From contig NZ_JALOCF010000077.1 of assembly GCF_023227905.1 (NCBI RefSeq), positions 1 through 15,494 of the forward strand: a DNA stretch of 15,494 nt, written 5' to 3'. This DNA comes from Methylobacter sp. (GTDB lineage: Bacteria > Pseudomonadota > Gammaproteobacteria > Methylococcales > Methylomonadaceae). The position numbers were made by a program, and so were the translations under genes. This document shows, piece after piece, positions 7,676-15,335 of the stretch. The notes under the pieces were generated by a model, which worked only from the letters and a program-made list of their open reading frames with translations, did not search any database and was not told the origin of the DNA. How positions within the stretch are numbered: position 1 is the stretch's first letter; every line of letters begins with the position of its first letter.

Positions 7676-10600
7676 CTAATCCCGCTGCAATTCAATATTG
7701 ACAGCCAGTGAGCGGATTTCTTTAATTAAAACATTAAATGATTCCGGCATACCGGCTTCCATTTTATGCTCACCGTCGACAATGTTTTTATACATGCGCG
7801 TTCTGCCATTCACGTCATCAGATTTAACTGTTAACATTTCCTGCAAGGTATAAGCAGCACCATAAGCTTCGAGCGCCCAGACCTCCATTTCCCCAAAACG
7901 CTGCCCGCCGAATTGCGCTTTACCACCTAATGGCTGCTGTGTAACAAGACTGTAAGGCCCTGTTGAACGTGCATGCATCTTGTCATCAACCAAATGGTTC
8001 AACTTCAGCATATACATATAACCTACGGTAACTTCGCGCTCAAACGGTTCACCTGTCAAGCCATCAAAGAGCGTTACTTGACCATGTTCGGGCAAATCAG
8101 CCAACTTCAACATAGTGCGAATTTCTTCTTCGCTGGCACCGTCAAATACAGGAGTTGCCATAGGTACGCCGCTAACAAGATTTTCTGCCATCTCCAAGAT
8201 TTCTTGATCGGAAAATGAAGCTAAATCTTCTTTGCGGCCACTACTATTATATATCTTGCCCAGATATTCCCTGATGGCAGTTACTTTAGCTTTCTCAGCG
8301 TCATATTTAGCTTCAAGCATTTTGCCTATCTTGATACCTAAACCTTTTGCGGCCCATCCCAAGTGCGTCTCCAGCACCTGTCCAACGTTCATTCGCGAAG
8401 GTACGCCTAATGGATTTAAGACAATATCAACCGGATTACCATCAGCGGTATATGGCATATCTTCAATCGGCCTGATCATAGAAATAACACCTTTATTTCC
8501 ATGTCGACCGGCCATTTTATCACCAGGTTGAATACGTCTTTTAACCGCCAGATAAACCTTAACCATTTTCAGAACACCTGGCGCCAAATCATCACCCATG
8601 GTGATTTTTTTGCGCTTGACTTCGAATTTTTCATCAAAGTCTTTTCTTTGCTGTTCTACCTGAGCAACGACGGTTTCCAGTTGAAGATTGATATCTTCAT
8701 CCTTCATACGGATTTTCAGCCACTCTGAATGCTTCAAGCCATCAAGGTAAGCTTGAGTTACTTCTGCTCCTGCTTTTAACTGACCAGGACCTGATTGGGC
8801 AACTTTTCCAATCAACAGTTTAGCAACACGAGCAAAAATATCTTCTTCAAGAATTTTTAGCTGATCATCAAGGTCTTTTCTATAGCGTTTAATTTCTTCC
8901 TGCTCAATATCCAACGCCCGTTTATCTTTCTTTACACCATCACGGGTAAATACTTGAACATCAATAACCGTACCTTCAATACTTCCAGGCACACGTAATG
9001 ATGTATCTTTAACGTCGGCCGCTTTCTCACCAAAAATCGCTCGCAATAACTTTTCTTCTGGAGTTAACTGGGTTTCACCTTTTGGTGTTACCTTACCCAC
9101 CAAAATGTCACCGCCTTTAACTTCCGCGCCAACGTAAACAATTCCAGATTCATCAAGTTTCGACAACGCTTCTTCACTGACGTTAGGAATATCAGCGGTA
9201 ATCTCTTCCGGACTATGCTTGGTATCACGAGCCACACAAGTTTTCTCTTCGATATGGATCGTAGTGAAACGGTCTTCCTTGACGACGCGCTCTGAAACTA
9301 GAATCGAATCTTCGAAGTTGTATCCATTCCATGGCATAAATGCAACCAGCATATTTTGCCCTAAAGCTAACTCACCCATATCCGTAGAAGGTCCATCAGC
9401 CATAATGTCACCGGCTTGGACAATGTCGCCCGGCTTTACTAATGGCTTTTGGTTGATACAAGTATTCTGATTCGACCGGGTATATTTAATCAGGTTGTAA
9501 ATATCAACACCTGGCGTACCTGTTTCAGTCTCTGTATCGTTTACGCGAACTACGATTCTGGCGGCGTCAACCGCTTCAATCTTGCCGCCACGCGCAGCAA
9601 CCACAGTCACACCAGAGTCTTTTGCAACTGTTCTTTCCATGCCTGTACCCACTAACGGCTTTTCAGCTCTTAGCGTAGGAACGGCTTGGCGTTGCATGTT
9701 TGAACCCATCAATGCACGGTTAGCATCATCATGCTCAAGGAACGGAATAATGGAAGCCGCTACCGATACAATCTGTTTTGACGACACGTCCATGTATTGC
9801 ACGGTGTCGGACATTGCCAATGTAAACTCGTCTTTATGACGGCATGAAACCAGGCCCTCAACCAGTTTTCCGTTCGCATCCACGGCCACACTGGCCTGCG
9901 CGATGACAAACTCGCCTTCTTCGATAGCTGACAAATAATCGACATGGTCGGTTACTTTGCCATCAACTACTTTTCTATAAGGAGTTTCAAGAAAGCCATA
10001 ATTATTAGTACGCGCATAGACTGATAATGAATTTATCAGACCAATGTTCGGTCCTTCAGGCGTTTCAATTGGACATACGCGACCATAATGAGTTGCGTGT
10101 ACGTCACGAACTTCAAATCCTGCACGTTCTCTTGCCAAACCACCAGGCCCTAATGCAGAAACACGACGCTTGTGTGTCACTTGAGATAATGGATTATTTT
10201 GATCCATGAACTGTGACAACTGACTGGAACCAAAAAACTCTTTTACCGCAGCGGAAACAGGCTTCGCATTGATGATTTCTTGCGGCATCAAACCTTCAGA
10301 ATCTGCCAATGTTAAGCGTTCTTTAACCGCCCTTTCAACGCGAACCAAGCCTACACGAAATTGATTCTCGATCATTTCCCCAACAGAACGAACACGTCTG
10401 TTGCCCAAGTGATCAATATCGTCAACATTGCCGTTGCCATTACGAATGTCTATTAATTCTTTAAGTACATCAATGATGTCGTCTTTTGTTAAAGTGCCTG
10501 GACCGGTTGTTTCTTGACGTCCCAAACGACGGTTAAATTTCATCCGTCCGACTGTAGACAAGTCGTAGCGTTCATCGGTAAAAAACAGATTCTGAAACAA

Positions 10601-11770
10601 GTTTTCTGCCGACTCTTTTGTTGGCGGCTCACCTGGGCGCATCATACGGTATATTTCAACCAATGCTTCAAGACTATTAGTGGTGGTATCCAGTCTCATT
10701 GCATTAGAAATGTACGGACCTTTATCCAGGTCATTGACGAACAAAGTATTTAGCTCGGTAACGCCACTTTCAACGCATCGATCGATTATTGCAGGAGTAA
10801 TTTCGTCGTTTACATTAGCGACAAGCTCGCCTGTAGATTGGTCAATCAGATTGTGACCTAAGATTTTACCTAACAAGTATTCCTTAGGCACTTCTACTTC
10901 ATTTAGCCCGGATTTAATCATTTCACGGATATGCTTAGCCGTAATCCGACGGCCTTCTTCAACCAATACTTCGCCTTTTTTGCTCTTAATATCAAAAGCT
11001 GCAATTTCTCCGCGCATACGCTCCGGAACGATATGAAAAATGCATTTGTTGGCATCGATGGTAAATTTGTTCATTTCGAAGAAAATCTTGATCATTTCTT
11101 CGTTATCGTATCCTAATCCCCTGAGCAAAATAGTTGCCGGTATTTTTCTACGTCTGTCAATCCGTACAAAAACACAATCTTTATGGTCAAATTCAAAATC
11201 TAACCATGAACCTCGGTAAGGGATAACCCGAGCATTAAATAACAGTTTTCCTGACGAATGCGTTTTGCCTTTGTCATGATCGAAGAATACGCCAGGCGAA
11301 CGATGCAACTGAGAGACAATTACACGCTCTGTTCCGTTAATTACAAATGTTCCGTTGTCAGTCATCAAAGGCAATTCACCCATGTAGACTTCCTGTTCAC
11401 GGATATCCTTAACTACTTTTGCATTTGCAGAAGCTTCCTTGTCGTAGATAACCAACCGAACCAGCACTCTTAAGGGTGCTGCATAGGTAGCGCCTCTTTG
11501 TTGGCACTCTCTTACATCAAAAACAGGCTCACCCAATCTATATTTCACATACTCCAGCACTGCATACCCAGAGTGGCTTTCAATTGGAAAAACACTTGAG
11601 AATGCAGCATGCAACCCTGTGTCTTCACGTCTTTCAGCCGTAACACCTGATTGTAAAAAGCCCGCATATGAATTTATTTGCGTTGCCAGAAGATAGGGAA
11701 CATCAAGCACCTCAGTACCTTTCCCAAAGTTATTTCGTATACGCTTTTTTTCTGTAAAAGAGTAGGACAT
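7676..11770 (-). CDS. rpoB: RNA polymerase subunit beta
   Basis: Beta forms the other half of the RNA polymerase active-site cleft. With the ATG at 11770 the protein has 1364 residues and starts MSYSFTEKKRIRNNFGK, aligning with E. coli MVYSYTEKKRIRKDFGK. An in-frame ATG eight codons upstream gives a non-conserved extension, and the GGAAG just before 11770 favours the shorter form. The rifampicin-binding cluster (GSSQLSQFMDQNNPLS then THKRRVSALGPGG, about 514-544) is wild type: Asp523, His533, Arg536 and Ser538 equal Asp516, His526, Arg529 and Ser531 of E. coli. KVTPKGETQLTPEEKLLRAIFGEKA, GDKMAGRHGNKGV and the C-terminal clamp region LGGKAQFGGQRFGEMEVWALEAYGA are intact (each of these lies in the second half). 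It is downstream of rplL behind a terminator-like attenuator. Stop is TAG. Confidence 0.99.
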   Translation of the reverse strand: MSYSFTEKKRIRNNFGKGTEVLDVPYLLATQINSYAGFLQSGVTAERREDTGLHAAFSSVFPIESHSGYAVLEYVKYRLGEPVFDVRECQQRGATYAAPLRVLVRLVIYDKEASANAKVVKDIREQEVYMGELPLMTDNGTFVINGTERVIVSQLHRSPGVFFDHDKGKTHSSGKLLFNARVIPYRGSWLDFEFDHKDCVFVRIDRRRKIPATILLRGLGYDNEEMIKIFFEMNKFTIDANKCIFHIVPERMRGEIAAFDIKSKKGEVLVEEGRRITAKHIREMIKSGLNEVEVPKEYLLGKILGHNLIDQSTGELVANVNDEITPAIIDRCVESGVTELNTLFVNDLDKGPYISNAMRLDTTTNSLEALVEIYRMMRPGEPPTKESAENLFQNLFFTDERYDLSTVGRMKFNRRLGRQETTGPGTLTKDDIIDVLKELIDIRNGNGNVDDIDHLGNRRVRSVGEMIENQFRVGLVRVERAVKERLTLADSEGLMPQEIINAKPVSAAVKEFFGSSQLSQFMDQNNPLSQVTHKRRVSALGPGGLARERAGFEVRDVHATHYGRVCPIETPEGPNIGLINSLSVYARTNNYGFLETPYRKVVDGKVTDHVDYLSAIEEGEFVIAQASVAVDANGKLVEGLVSCRHKDEFTLAMSDTVQYMDVSSKQIVSVAASIIPFLEHDDANRALMGSNMQRQAVPTLRAEKPLVGTGMERTVAKDSGVTVVAARGGKIEAVDAARIVVRVNDTETETGTPGVDIYNLIKYTRSNQNTCINQKPLVKPGDIVQAGDIMADGPSTDMGELALGQNMLVAFMPWNGYNFEDSILVSERVVKEDRFTTIHIEEKTCVARDTKHSPEEITADIPNVSEEALSKLDESGIVYVGAEVKGGDILVGKVTPKGETQLTPEEKLLRAIFGEKAADVKDTSLRVPGSIEGTVIDVQVFTRDGVKKDKRALDIEQEEIKRYRKDLDDQLKILEEDIFARVAKLLIGKVAQSGPGQLKAGAEVTQAYLDGLKHSEWLKIRMKDEDINLQLETVVAQVEQQRKDFDEKFEVKRKKITMGDDLAPGVLKMVKVYLAVKRRIQPGDKMAGRHGNKGVISMIRPIEDMPYTADGNPVDIVLNPLGVPSRMNVGQVLETHLGWAAKGLGIKIGKMLEAKYDAEKAKVTAIREYLGKIYNSSGRKEDLASFSDQEILEMAENLVSGVPMATPVFDGASEEEIRTMLKLADLPEHGQVTLFDGLTGEPFEREVTVGYMYMLKLNHLVDDKMHARSTGPYSLVTQQPLGGKAQFGGQRFGEMEVWALEAYGAAYTLQEMLTVKSDDVNGRTRMYKNIVDGEHKMEAGMPESFNVLIKEIRSLAVNIELQRD

Positions 11771-11829
11771 ATCGCTTCCAAACCTTTTCGTCATAGATAA
11801 TTTTCTACCGTGCGATTATTGCAAACAGT

Positions 11830-11859
11830 AAAAGGCCGGTGACAAGATTGCCACCAGCC
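11830..11859 (-). terminator. Terminator-like attenuator between rplL and rpoB
   Basis: Minus-strand GGCTGGTGGC (11859-11850) pairs with GTCACCGGCC (11843-11834) over 10 bp with two G-U pairs, a 6-nt loop AATCTT, and is followed at once by TTTTACTGTTT. This is a good intrinsic-terminator shape. In E. coli a partial terminator at the same place lowers rpoBC transcription relative to rplJL, so partial readthrough is the likely role here, since no strong promoter for rpoB is visible downstream. An RNase III cleavage stem is an alternative or additional role. Confidence 0.75.
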
Positions 11860-11871
11860 ATACTTGGCAGA

Positions 11872-11889
11872 GGCGTTTATTCAAACGCC
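11872..11889 (-). promoter_or_regulatory. 7-bp hairpin just after rplL
   Basis: GGCGTTT and AAACGCC pair perfectly around a 4-nt loop GAAT, about 20 nt after the rplL stop. No T-run follows, so it is unlikely to terminate by itself. Placed 12 nt before the attenuator stem, it may protect the 3' end of the rplJL message or form part of a processing site. Confidence 0.5.
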
Positions 11890-11908
11890 CTTGCAATTGA
11901 GTCAAAAT

Positions 11909-12277
11909 TTATTTGATTTCGACAGTAGCGCCTGCTTCGACAAGCTGCTTTTGTGCTTCTTCTGCTTCGGCTTTGGAAGCACCTTCTTTTAACACAGTTG
12001 GAACGCCTTCAACAGCATCTTTTGCTTCTTTCAAACCTAAACCGGTGATACCGCGTACGGCTTTAATAACCGCAACTTTGTTCTCTCCGAAAGATGTCAA
12101 AACAACATCAAATTCAGTTTGCTCTTCAGCTGCCGCAGCTGCTGCCACTGGTGCTGCCGCTACAGCGACGGCTGCTGATACACCAAATTTCTCTTCCATC
12201 GCTGAGATCAAGTCAACGATCTCCATAACGCTCATGTTTGAGACCGCTTCCAAGATATCTTCTTGCGAAATTGCCAT
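11909..12277 (-). CDS. rplL: 50S ribosomal protein L7/L12
   Basis: L7/L12 forms the multicopy flexible stalk that recruits EF-G, EF-Tu and other translational GTPases. The 122-residue product has the N-terminal dimerisation domain (1-32), an Ala/Val-rich hinge (about 34-50) and the globular C-terminal domain with VIKAVRGITGLGLKEAKDAV (70-89), the factor-binding surface. The ATG at 12277 is preceded by AGAGGA at good spacing; an upstream in-frame ATG would add 21 residues not found in the family. It lies 88 nt after rplJ; that spacer shows no convincing terminator or promoter. The stalk is present in several copies per ribosome, so rplL must be translated more than rplJ; its strong Shine-Dalgarno fits this. 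Confidence 0.98.
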   Translation of the reverse strand: MAISQEDILEAVSNMSVMEIVDLISAMEEKFGVSAAVAVAAAPVAAAAAAEEQTEFDVVLTSFGENKVAVIKAVRGITGLGLKEAKDAVEGVPTVLKEGASKAEAEEAQKQLVEAGATVEIK

Positions 12278-12365
12278 TGTATATTCCTCTAAAATAATAA
12301 GTTTTAAACTGGTTGTGGTTGTAGAAATGTTGTTCTGCAACGCCCGCTAACTATGGTGCTTCTTT

Positions 12366-12860
12366 CTATGCTGCTTCTTTTTGGTCTTTGAGAGCAGCCA
12401 AAGTACGTACCAATTTCGCTGTTGGCGCCTTCATTACAGACATCAACATAGCAATACCTTGATCGCGAGTTGGCAGGCTAGCTAATCGAGGCAGCTCGGA
12501 AGCGCCAAAAGCTTGTCCGCCAATAGCAACTATCTTGGTGATCAACTTATCGTTGGTCTTGGCAAAATTGCTGATCAAGCGCGCCGCAGAACCTGGATCT
12601 TCCATAGAGAACGCTATCAAAAGCGGCCCTACCAGCCCACTTTGCATACATTCAAACTCAGTACCAGCCACAGCCCGTTTTGCCAGTGTATTTTTAACCA
12701 CACGCAAATATACACCTGTTTCTCTTGCCGTTTTACGCAGTTCGGTCAATTCCGTAACTGTCAATCCACGATATTCCGCTGCAATAGCAGAATGAGCTTT
12801 AGCGGCGAATACAGCGACCTCTTCTACGACAGCTTTTTTGCTATCTAAATTTAGTGCCAC
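12366..12860 (-). CDS. rplJ: 50S ribosomal protein L10
   Basis: L10 anchors the L7/L12 dimers to the 23S rRNA at the base of the stalk; the L10-L12 complex is also the repressor of its own mRNA. The 164-residue protein has the family N-terminus MALNLDSKKAVVEEV, the RNA-binding segment with RGLTVTELTELRKTARE and RVVKNTLAKRA (31-63), and the C-terminal helix that docks L12, ending LVRTLAALKDQKEAA. The start is GTG at 12860, supported by a strong CGGAGG seven to eight bases upstream and by alignment. Stop is TAG. It follows an L10 leader RNA in the rplA-rplJ spacer, so autoregulation is expected. Confidence 0.98.
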   Translation of the reverse strand: MALNLDSKKAVVEEVAVFAAKAHSAIAAEYRGLTVTELTELRKTARETGVYLRVVKNTLAKRAVAGTEFECMQSGLVGPLLIAFSMEDPGSAARLISNFAKTNDKLITKIVAIGGQAFGASELPRLASLPTRDQGIAMLMSVMKAPTAKLVRTLAALKDQKEAA

Positions 12861-12898
12861 AGATTACCTCCGGAATTTATCCCCAGAATTAATAAAAA

Positions 12899-12914
12899 GC
12901 ATTCGTTTGAATGC
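12899..12914 (-). terminator. Attenuator-like hairpin in the rplJ leader
   Basis: GCATTC and GAATGC form a perfect 6-bp stem around a 4-nt loop AAAC; a run of five T (12898-12894) follows at once. G-U pairs of the preceding G residues with the first T residues could lengthen it. The stem is short, so termination would be partial. It lies between the L10-binding structure and the rplJ ribosome-binding site, a sensible place for an attenuator, but a coincidental weak hairpin cannot be excluded. Confidence 0.45.
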
Positions 12915-12954
12915 CCCTTACGGTCCCTTTCCCCAGTTTTTTAGGTTCCAGCTT

Positions 12955-13025
12955 CCGTCTACGCAGGAAATATTAAGTTTTGCAACACCTGCGGTCTTTG
13001 ACGGTTACCGAACAGGTCGGCAACC
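12955..13025 (-). promoter_or_regulatory. L10 leader (autoregulatory rplJL mRNA structure)
   Basis: The minus strand shows CCGTC (13004-13000) pairing with GACGG (12959-12955), an asymmetric internal loop AAAGAC opposite TA, then CGCAGG (12993-12988) pairing with CCTGCG (12967-12962) around an AT-rich loop. CCGTCAAAGACCGCAGG followed by TTAAT and CCTGCG..AGACGG is the pattern I know from L10 leaders of proteobacteria, the kinked site bound by the L10-L12 complex. A 9-bp upstream hairpin, GGTTGCCGA (13025-13017) with TCGGTAACC (13011-13003), overlaps the lower stem by two bases and could compete with it. Location in the rplA-rplJ spacer fits exactly. Confidence 0.8.
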
Positions 13026-13042
13026 CAAAGTCTTTTACAACG

Positions 13043-13738
13043 TTAAATTGAAATACTGCTTTGATCCAACCATAAACCAGGTCCCATAGTCGAAGACAAG
13101 GTTATCTTCTTTATGTAAATACCTTTAGCTGCTGTCGGCTTCAACCTTCTTAAATCTGTAAGCAATGCTTCCAAGTTACCTTGAATAGCGGCCTCATCAA
13201 ATGTAACCTTACCAAGTGTACAGTGAATAATTCCAGACTTATCAGTCCTATAACGCACTTGCCCTGATTTAGCATTTTTTACCGCAGTAGCAACATCAGC
13301 GGTCACAGTTCCTACCTTAGGATTAGGCATTAAGCCTCTAGGTCCCAAAATTTGCCCCAACTGACCAACTACTCTCATGGCATCTGGAGAGGCGATAACC
13401 ACGTCAAAGTCCATTTCACCTTTTTTTACCAACTCGCCTAGGTCATCCATACCTACTATATCAGCTCCTGCCTCTCTTGCCGCGTCAGCGTTAGGACCCT
13501 GCGTAAAAACTGCAACTCTTACTGTTTTGCCCGTACCATTTGGTAAAACTGTTGCGCCACGTACATTTTGATCAGACTTGCGAGGGTCCACGCCTAAATT
13601 AACGCTAACGTCAATGGCTTCATTAAACTTAGCAGCCCCTAACTCCTTCAACAACTGAACCGCTTCAATGATTGAATATTGTTTAGTTTTATCAACTTTC
13701 CCTTTGATAATTTTTGCTTTTTTTGACAACTTAGCCAT
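13043..13738 (-). CDS. rplA: 50S ribosomal protein L1
   Basis: L1 forms the mobile L1 stalk of the 50S subunit and helps release deacylated tRNA from the E site; it also represses the L11-L1 message. The 231-residue protein begins MAKLSKKAKIIKGKVDKTKQY and contains DPRKSDQNVRGATVLPNGTGK (51-71), KKGEMDFDVVIASPDAM and LGPRGLMPNPKVGTVT (near 128-143), all L1 signatures, and the STMGPG segment near the end. The final residues LWLDQSSISI differ a little from family members I know and the protein is about three residues short of E. coli L1; the C-terminal tail is variable in the family. ATG at 13738 overlaps the rplK stop by one base (TAATG), with GGAGG inside rplK, so translation is coupled. Confidence 0.98.
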   Translation of the reverse strand: MAKLSKKAKIIKGKVDKTKQYSIIEAVQLLKELGAAKFNEAIDVSVNLGVDPRKSDQNVRGATVLPNGTGKTVRVAVFTQGPNADAAREAGADIVGMDDLGELVKKGEMDFDVVIASPDAMRVVGQLGQILGPRGLMPNPKVGTVTADVATAVKNAKSGQVRYRTDKSGIIHCTLGKVTFDEAAIQGNLEALLTDLRRLKPTAAKGIYIKKITLSSTMGPGLWLDQSSISI

Positions 13739-14169
13739 TATAATCCCTCCACATTCAGACCCATGCTGTAAGCACTGCCCGCAATCGTTTTTACTGCTGC
13801 TTCCAGATTTGCCGCATTCAAATCTTCCATTTTTGTTTTAGCAATTTCTTCCAGTTGGGCACGAGTTACCGTACCTACTTTCTTGGTATTAGGATTACTG
13901 CTTCCGCTTTTAATGCCTGTTGCTTTCTTCAAAAGAATGGAAGCTGGCGGGGTTTTTGTAATAAACGTAAAACTACGATCACTGTAAACAGTGATAACCA
14001 CTGGCAAAGGCAGACCTTTTTCTGTATCCTGAGTTTTAGCATTAAAAGCCTTACAAAACTCCATGATATTAACACCACGCTGACCCAATGCTGGACCTAC
14101 TGGTGGACTTGGATTTGCTTCGCCTGCTTTAACCTGCAATTTAATATACGCGGTTATTTTTTTTGCCAT
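13738..14169 (-). CDS. rplK: 50S ribosomal protein L11
   Basis: L11 lies at the GTPase-associated centre at the base of the stalk and is needed for RelA activation by uncharged tRNA. The 143-residue sequence has the N-terminal MAKKITAYIKLQVKAGEANP, the proline-rich PSPPVGPALGQRG segment (20-32) that forms the thiostrepton-binding face, and the C-terminal rRNA-binding domain with KTKMEDLNAANLEAAVKTIAGSA. ATG at 14169 is preceded by GGAG at normal spacing. First gene after the nusG terminator; a probable L1-binding site sits in its leader at 14186-14210. It overlaps rplA by one base. Confidence 0.98.
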   Translation of the reverse strand: MAKKITAYIKLQVKAGEANPSPPVGPALGQRGVNIMEFCKAFNAKTQDTEKGLPLPVVITVYSDRSFTFITKTPPASILLKKATGIKSGSSNPNTKKVGTVTRAQLEEIAKTKMEDLNAANLEAAVKTIAGSAYSMGLNVEGL

Positions 14170-14185
14170 TTTTTACTCCAAATAT

Positions 14186-14210
14186 GGGTACAAACGCTTT
14201 TCAGCTCCCC
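14186..14210 (-). promoter_or_regulatory. Probable L1 autoregulatory site in the rplK leader
   Basis: The minus strand reads GGGG-A-GCT-GAAA-AGC-GTTTGTA-CCC. GCT and AGC close a GAAA tetraloop; GGG and CCC form an outer stem; between them lies an asymmetric purine/uridine internal loop. This resembles the L1-binding part of 23S rRNA (a G-rich strand followed on the other side by GAAATACC-like sequence), and L1 is known to repress rplKA by binding such a mimic just upstream of rplK. It ends about 16 nt before the ATG, right next to the GGAG ribosome-binding site. The match is by eye and the stems are short. Confidence 0.55.
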
Positions 14211-14217
14211 TAGACAC

Positions 14218-14249
14218 AAAAAATCACTGCCTTATTCAGACAGTGATTT
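14218..14249 (-). terminator. Intrinsic terminator after nusG
   Basis: AAATCACTGTC (14249-14239) pairs with GGCAGTGATTT (14231-14221) over 11 bp with one G-U pair, a 7-nt loop TGAATAA, and the stem runs into six T residues (14223-14218). It stands 27 nt after the nusG stop and before the rplK leader, the same place where E. coli separates secE-nusG from rplKAJL. A-residues before the stem could allow some function in the reverse direction, but no plus-strand gene needs it. Confidence 0.85.
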
Positions 14250-14275
14250 CGAAAATACTAAAGCTTCAAATACAA

Positions 14276-14809
14276 TTAGCTTTTTTCTACTTGCCCAAAA
14301 CCAAGCTCGACAGATGTTGACCGGCCAAAAATGAGCACTGATATTTTTATTTTACTTTTTTCGTAATTAACTTCCTCAACGACCCCATTAAAATCTTTAA
14401 ATGGCCCATCAATAACTCTAATTACCTCACCAGCTTCAAACATTGTTTTAGGCCGCGGCTTGTTCACCCCATCCTCAACTCTATTGAGAATAGCCATAGC
14501 TTCTTTTTCAGATATTGGCGCAGGACGATCTGAAGTTCCCCCTATAAAACCTAACACTCTTGGCACATCCTTTACCAAATGCCATGTTTCATCAGTTAAA
14601 TCCATTTGCACAAGGACATACCCAGGAAAAAACTTTCTTTCGCTTTTTCTTTGCTGCCCCATACGCATTTCTACAACTTCTTCGGTAGGCACTAGAATCT
14701 TGCCGAAATACTGCTCCAAGCCTTCCCTTTTAATTCTTTCCTCTAGAGCTTGCTTAACTTTATTTTCAAAATTTGAATAGGCGTGCACAACATACCAACG
14801 TAGTGCCAT
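14276..14809 (-). CDS. nusG: Transcription elongation/termination factor NusG
   Basis: NusG binds RNA polymerase through its N-terminal NGN domain and links it to Rho or to ribosomal protein S10 through its KOW domain. The 177-residue protein shows the NGN domain (about 4-118: WYVVHAYSNFENKVKQAL, RKFFPGYVLVQM at 59-69, VLGFIGG at 85-91) and the KOW domain (about 124-177: GEVIRVIDGPFKDFNGVVEEV, then IFGRSTSVELGFGQVEK). ATG at 14809 has GGAGGG upstream, inside the end of secE. The gap to secE is 4 nt, so the two are co-translated. A strong terminator follows. Confidence 0.98.
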   Translation of the reverse strand: MALRWYVVHAYSNFENKVKQALEERIKREGLEQYFGKILVPTEEVVEMRMGQQRKSERKFFPGYVLVQMDLTDETWHLVKDVPRVLGFIGGTSDRPAPISEKEAMAILNRVEDGVNKPRPKTMFEAGEVIRVIDGPFKDFNGVVEEVNYEKSKIKISVLIFGRSTSVELGFGQVEKS

Positions 14810-14813
14810 TAGC

Positions 14814-15191
14814 TTACCCTCCTTGACCAGTCAAAAAACGCACACCCCAAAATAGAAACATATCCAGCAACCACAGAATCAAGCCAACAAGAAAAACCAT
14901 TCCAAATACCAGCAATGTGGTACGAAAAGTCTCTTCCCGAGTTGGCCAAACAACTTTCCTGACTTCCTGCTTGGACTCTAAAACGAACCCCCAAACATTC
15001 CGCCCCACTCCTGTAGTGAGCATAGTACCTACTACAATCAGCGCCACAACAATCAAGCCAATAACTCGGTATAAAAGCGGAACTTCTGAGAAATAATAGA
15101 ATGCAGCCACACCGGCAACCACAATGACAACGGAAATTACTTGCTTAACAACATCAAAAACCGATGCCGATGCTTCTACCTGAGTATTCAT
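14814..15191 (-). CDS. secE: Preprotein translocase subunit SecE
   Basis: SecE stabilises SecY in the SecYEG channel of the inner membrane. The 125-residue protein has three predicted membrane segments (about 16-34, 40-58 and 91-116), the gammaproteobacterial long form, and the cytosolic amphipathic motif ESKQEVRKVVWPTREETFRT (72-91), the essential family signature. ATG at 15191 has no clear Shine-Dalgarno upstream, which is odd for a gene in this cluster; no better in-frame start is conserved. It lies 43 nt after the 3' end of tRNA-Trp with no promoter between, so it is probably released from a shared tRNA-secE-nusG transcript by tRNA processing. Confidence 0.96.
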   Translation of the reverse strand: MNTQVEASASVFDVVKQVISVVIVVAGVAAFYYFSEVPLLYRVIGLIVVALIVVGTMLTTGVGRNVWGFVLESKQEVRKVVWPTREETFRTTLLVFGMVFLVGLILWLLDMFLFWGVRFLTGQGG

Positions 15192-15234
15192 ATGTTATTT
15201 ACTATGAAAATAATTTGATATGCTTTAATCTGAA

Positions 15235-15310
15235 TGGCAGGCCAGGAGGGTCTCGAACCCCCAACCCGCGGTTTTGGAGACCGCTATTCTACCAATTGAA
15301 CTACTGACCT
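15235..15310 (-). tRNA. trnW: tRNA-Trp (anticodon CCA)
   Basis: A 76-nt cloverleaf on the minus strand. The acceptor arms AGGTCAG and CTGGCCT pair with one G-U; the discriminator is G and CCA is encoded. D arm GTTC/GAAT contains the usual AATTGGTA loop; the anticodon stem GCGGT/ACCGC closes loop CTCCAAA with anticodon CCA; the T arm GGGGG/CCCTC holds TTCGAGA. The D arm, anticodon loop and discriminator agree with E. coli tRNA-Trp. It reads UGG and is charged by TrpRS. Lying between tuf and secE is the arrangement I know from many beta- and gammaproteobacteria. Confidence 0.97.
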
Positions 15311-15335
15311 ATTCAGACAAGCCTTACATAAACTG

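Noticed and set aside
11771..11794. Eight-residue N-terminal extension of RpoB from an upstream in-frame ATG
   Set aside because: Residues are not conserved in the family and the GGAAG before the ATG at 11770 fits the shorter form.
12278..12340. 21-residue N-terminal extension of L7/L12
   Set aside because: The AGAGGA and family alignment place the start at 12277; the extension is Thr/Ile-rich, unlike any L12.
11913..12350. 145-codon plus-strand open frame opposite rplL
   Set aside because: It is the antisense of the Ala-rich rplL, giving a low-complexity Ser/Ala/Thr protein with no family resemblance; rplL on the other strand is certain.
13855..14334. 159-codon plus-strand open frame across rplK and the nusG-rplK spacer
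   Set aside because: It crosses the terminator and the antisense of two certain genes; Cys/Phe-rich composition is typical of a shadow frame.
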